Assembly: GCF_000469155.1 (NCBI RefSeq)
Contig: NZ_AWXE01000003.1
Span: 1-64,000 of the forward strand
Reading direction: 5' to 3'
Source: Candidatus Micropelagos thuwalensis
GTDB taxonomy: Bacteria; Pseudomonadota; Alphaproteobacteria; RS24
Length of the DNA stretch: 64,000 bases
In this document: piece by piece, positions 63,628 through 64,000 of the stretch
How positions within the stretch are numbered: position 1 is the stretch's first letter
How the letters are laid out: every line of letters begins with the position of its first letter
Translations under genes and position numbers: made by a program
Notes under the pieces: model-generated
The model's input: the letters and a program-made list of their open reading frames with translations, nothing else
The model's database searches: none
What the model was told of the DNA's origin: nothing

Positions 63628-64000
63628 ATGGTAAACCGAAAACGTGAAACTCTTATTACTCTACTGGCTGTGATAATTATTTTTTTTCACACCACTGGCA
63701 TGGCTGATCAGTCAGAAAATTTGAGAAACAATAAAACACACCTACCGCGTGTAGTTAGCCTCAACCTTTGCGCTGATGCCTATTTAATGGCCTTTGCCAA
63801 GCCCGAGCAAATTTTAGGTCTTACACAACAATCCTCAGACCCAACACTATCAGCTTTTGTTGAAGAGGCTTCAAACTTCCCTGTTTCTGGCGATCGCATG
63901 TCAAATATCATTGAGCAACATCCGGATATCATTATCATTAATAATTATTCGCCACCGCCCAACAAGGCATTGATGGATAGGCTCGGTATAAAAATTGTTA
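63628..64000 (+). CDS. second BtuF-like periplasmic binding protein (truncated by window end)
   Basis: 124 residues visible; runs off the right edge. A signal peptide (LITLLAVIIIFFHTTGMA-DQ) precedes RVVSLNLCADAYLMAFAKPEQILGLTQQSSDP, the beginning of the COG0614 periplasmic binding fold. It is divergent from btuC with 98 bp between. It is probably the real periplasmic partner of the permease. Confidence 0.82.
   Translation, partial: MVNRKRETLITLLAVIIIFFHTTGMADQSENLRNNKTHLPRVVSLNLCADAYLMAFAKPEQILGLTQQSSDPTLSAFVEEASNFPVSGDRMSNIIEQHPDIIIINNYSPPPNKALMDRLGIKIV

Overview
The window looks like chromosomal DNA of a Gram-negative bacterium, most likely a marine or aquatic alphaproteobacterium. An outer membrane is implied by Wza- and YjbH-type export proteins, MipA, KdsD and a BtuB-type receptor. 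The alphaproteobacterial placement is inferred from protein style, not from a marker gene. By eye, the first 12 kb (surface polysaccharide) and the island at 31-39 kb are more AT-rich than the gltBD-galU-B12 part.

Layout. (1) 0-12.5 kb, minus strand: surface-polysaccharide locus with a MipA/OmpV porin-like protein, a MlaC-like gene split by a -1 frameshift at an A7 run, YjbE/YjbH-like and lipoprotein export genes, Wza, Wzz, gmd, ugd, a FAD-linked dehydrogenase and a sugar epimerase. (2) 12.5-18.4 kb: mixed redox and small genes (Tas-like aldo/keto reductase, nitroreductase, cupin, PQQ dehydrogenase fused to cytochrome c, LEH/SnoaL-like protein). (3) 18.4-27.7 kb: a probable catabolic cluster with a TetR regulator, PhyH dioxygenase, TPP-dependent acetolactate-synthase-like enzyme, two amidohydrolases, two SDRs and an ALDH. 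(4) 27.8-30.8 kb: MerC-like protein, MBL-fold lipoprotein, second PhyH. (5) 30.9-39.5 kb: an integrative island of about 8.5 kb in tRNA-Val(GAC), bounded by a perfect 75-bp direct repeat. It carries a tyrosine integrase, a prim-pol protein, a DnaQ-like exonuclease, an ADP-ribosylglycohydrolase, a DUF5681 protein and a dense minus-strand set of small exported proteins. (6) 39.7-47.4 kb: SDR-BVMO-amidohydrolase-IMPase gene string, two alpha/beta hydrolases and an NSS transporter. (7) 47.9-57.8 kb: housekeeping genes gltB, gltD, MltB-type transglycosylase, galU, kdsD, msrA. (8) 57.8-64 kb: cobalamin uptake with a B12 riboswitch in front of btuB-btuF-btuD, a btuC permease and a second, truncated btuF.

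The most unusual part is the island. Six of its genes, plus one orphan 12-codon leader, begin with nearly the same signal-peptide-coding DNA (protein consensus MKPLLLTIALLFSTPAWA) but continue into unrelated mature proteins. Two of them also share an identical 34-bp 3' end that encodes the last residues and forms a terminator. The island also holds fragments of an unrelated integrase C-terminus, a palindromic repeat, and GTCACAA motifs near both ends that look like integrase arm sites. Together this suggests a mosaic, possibly satellite-like element that builds exported proteins by swapping bodies behind a fixed secretion leader. Other points of interest are the split MlaC gene at an A_AAA_AAA site, an ABC ATPase in the B12 operon lacking the Walker B glutamate and H-loop histidine, a PQQ dehydrogenase without the vicinal cysteine pair, and an SDR without its YxxxK motif.
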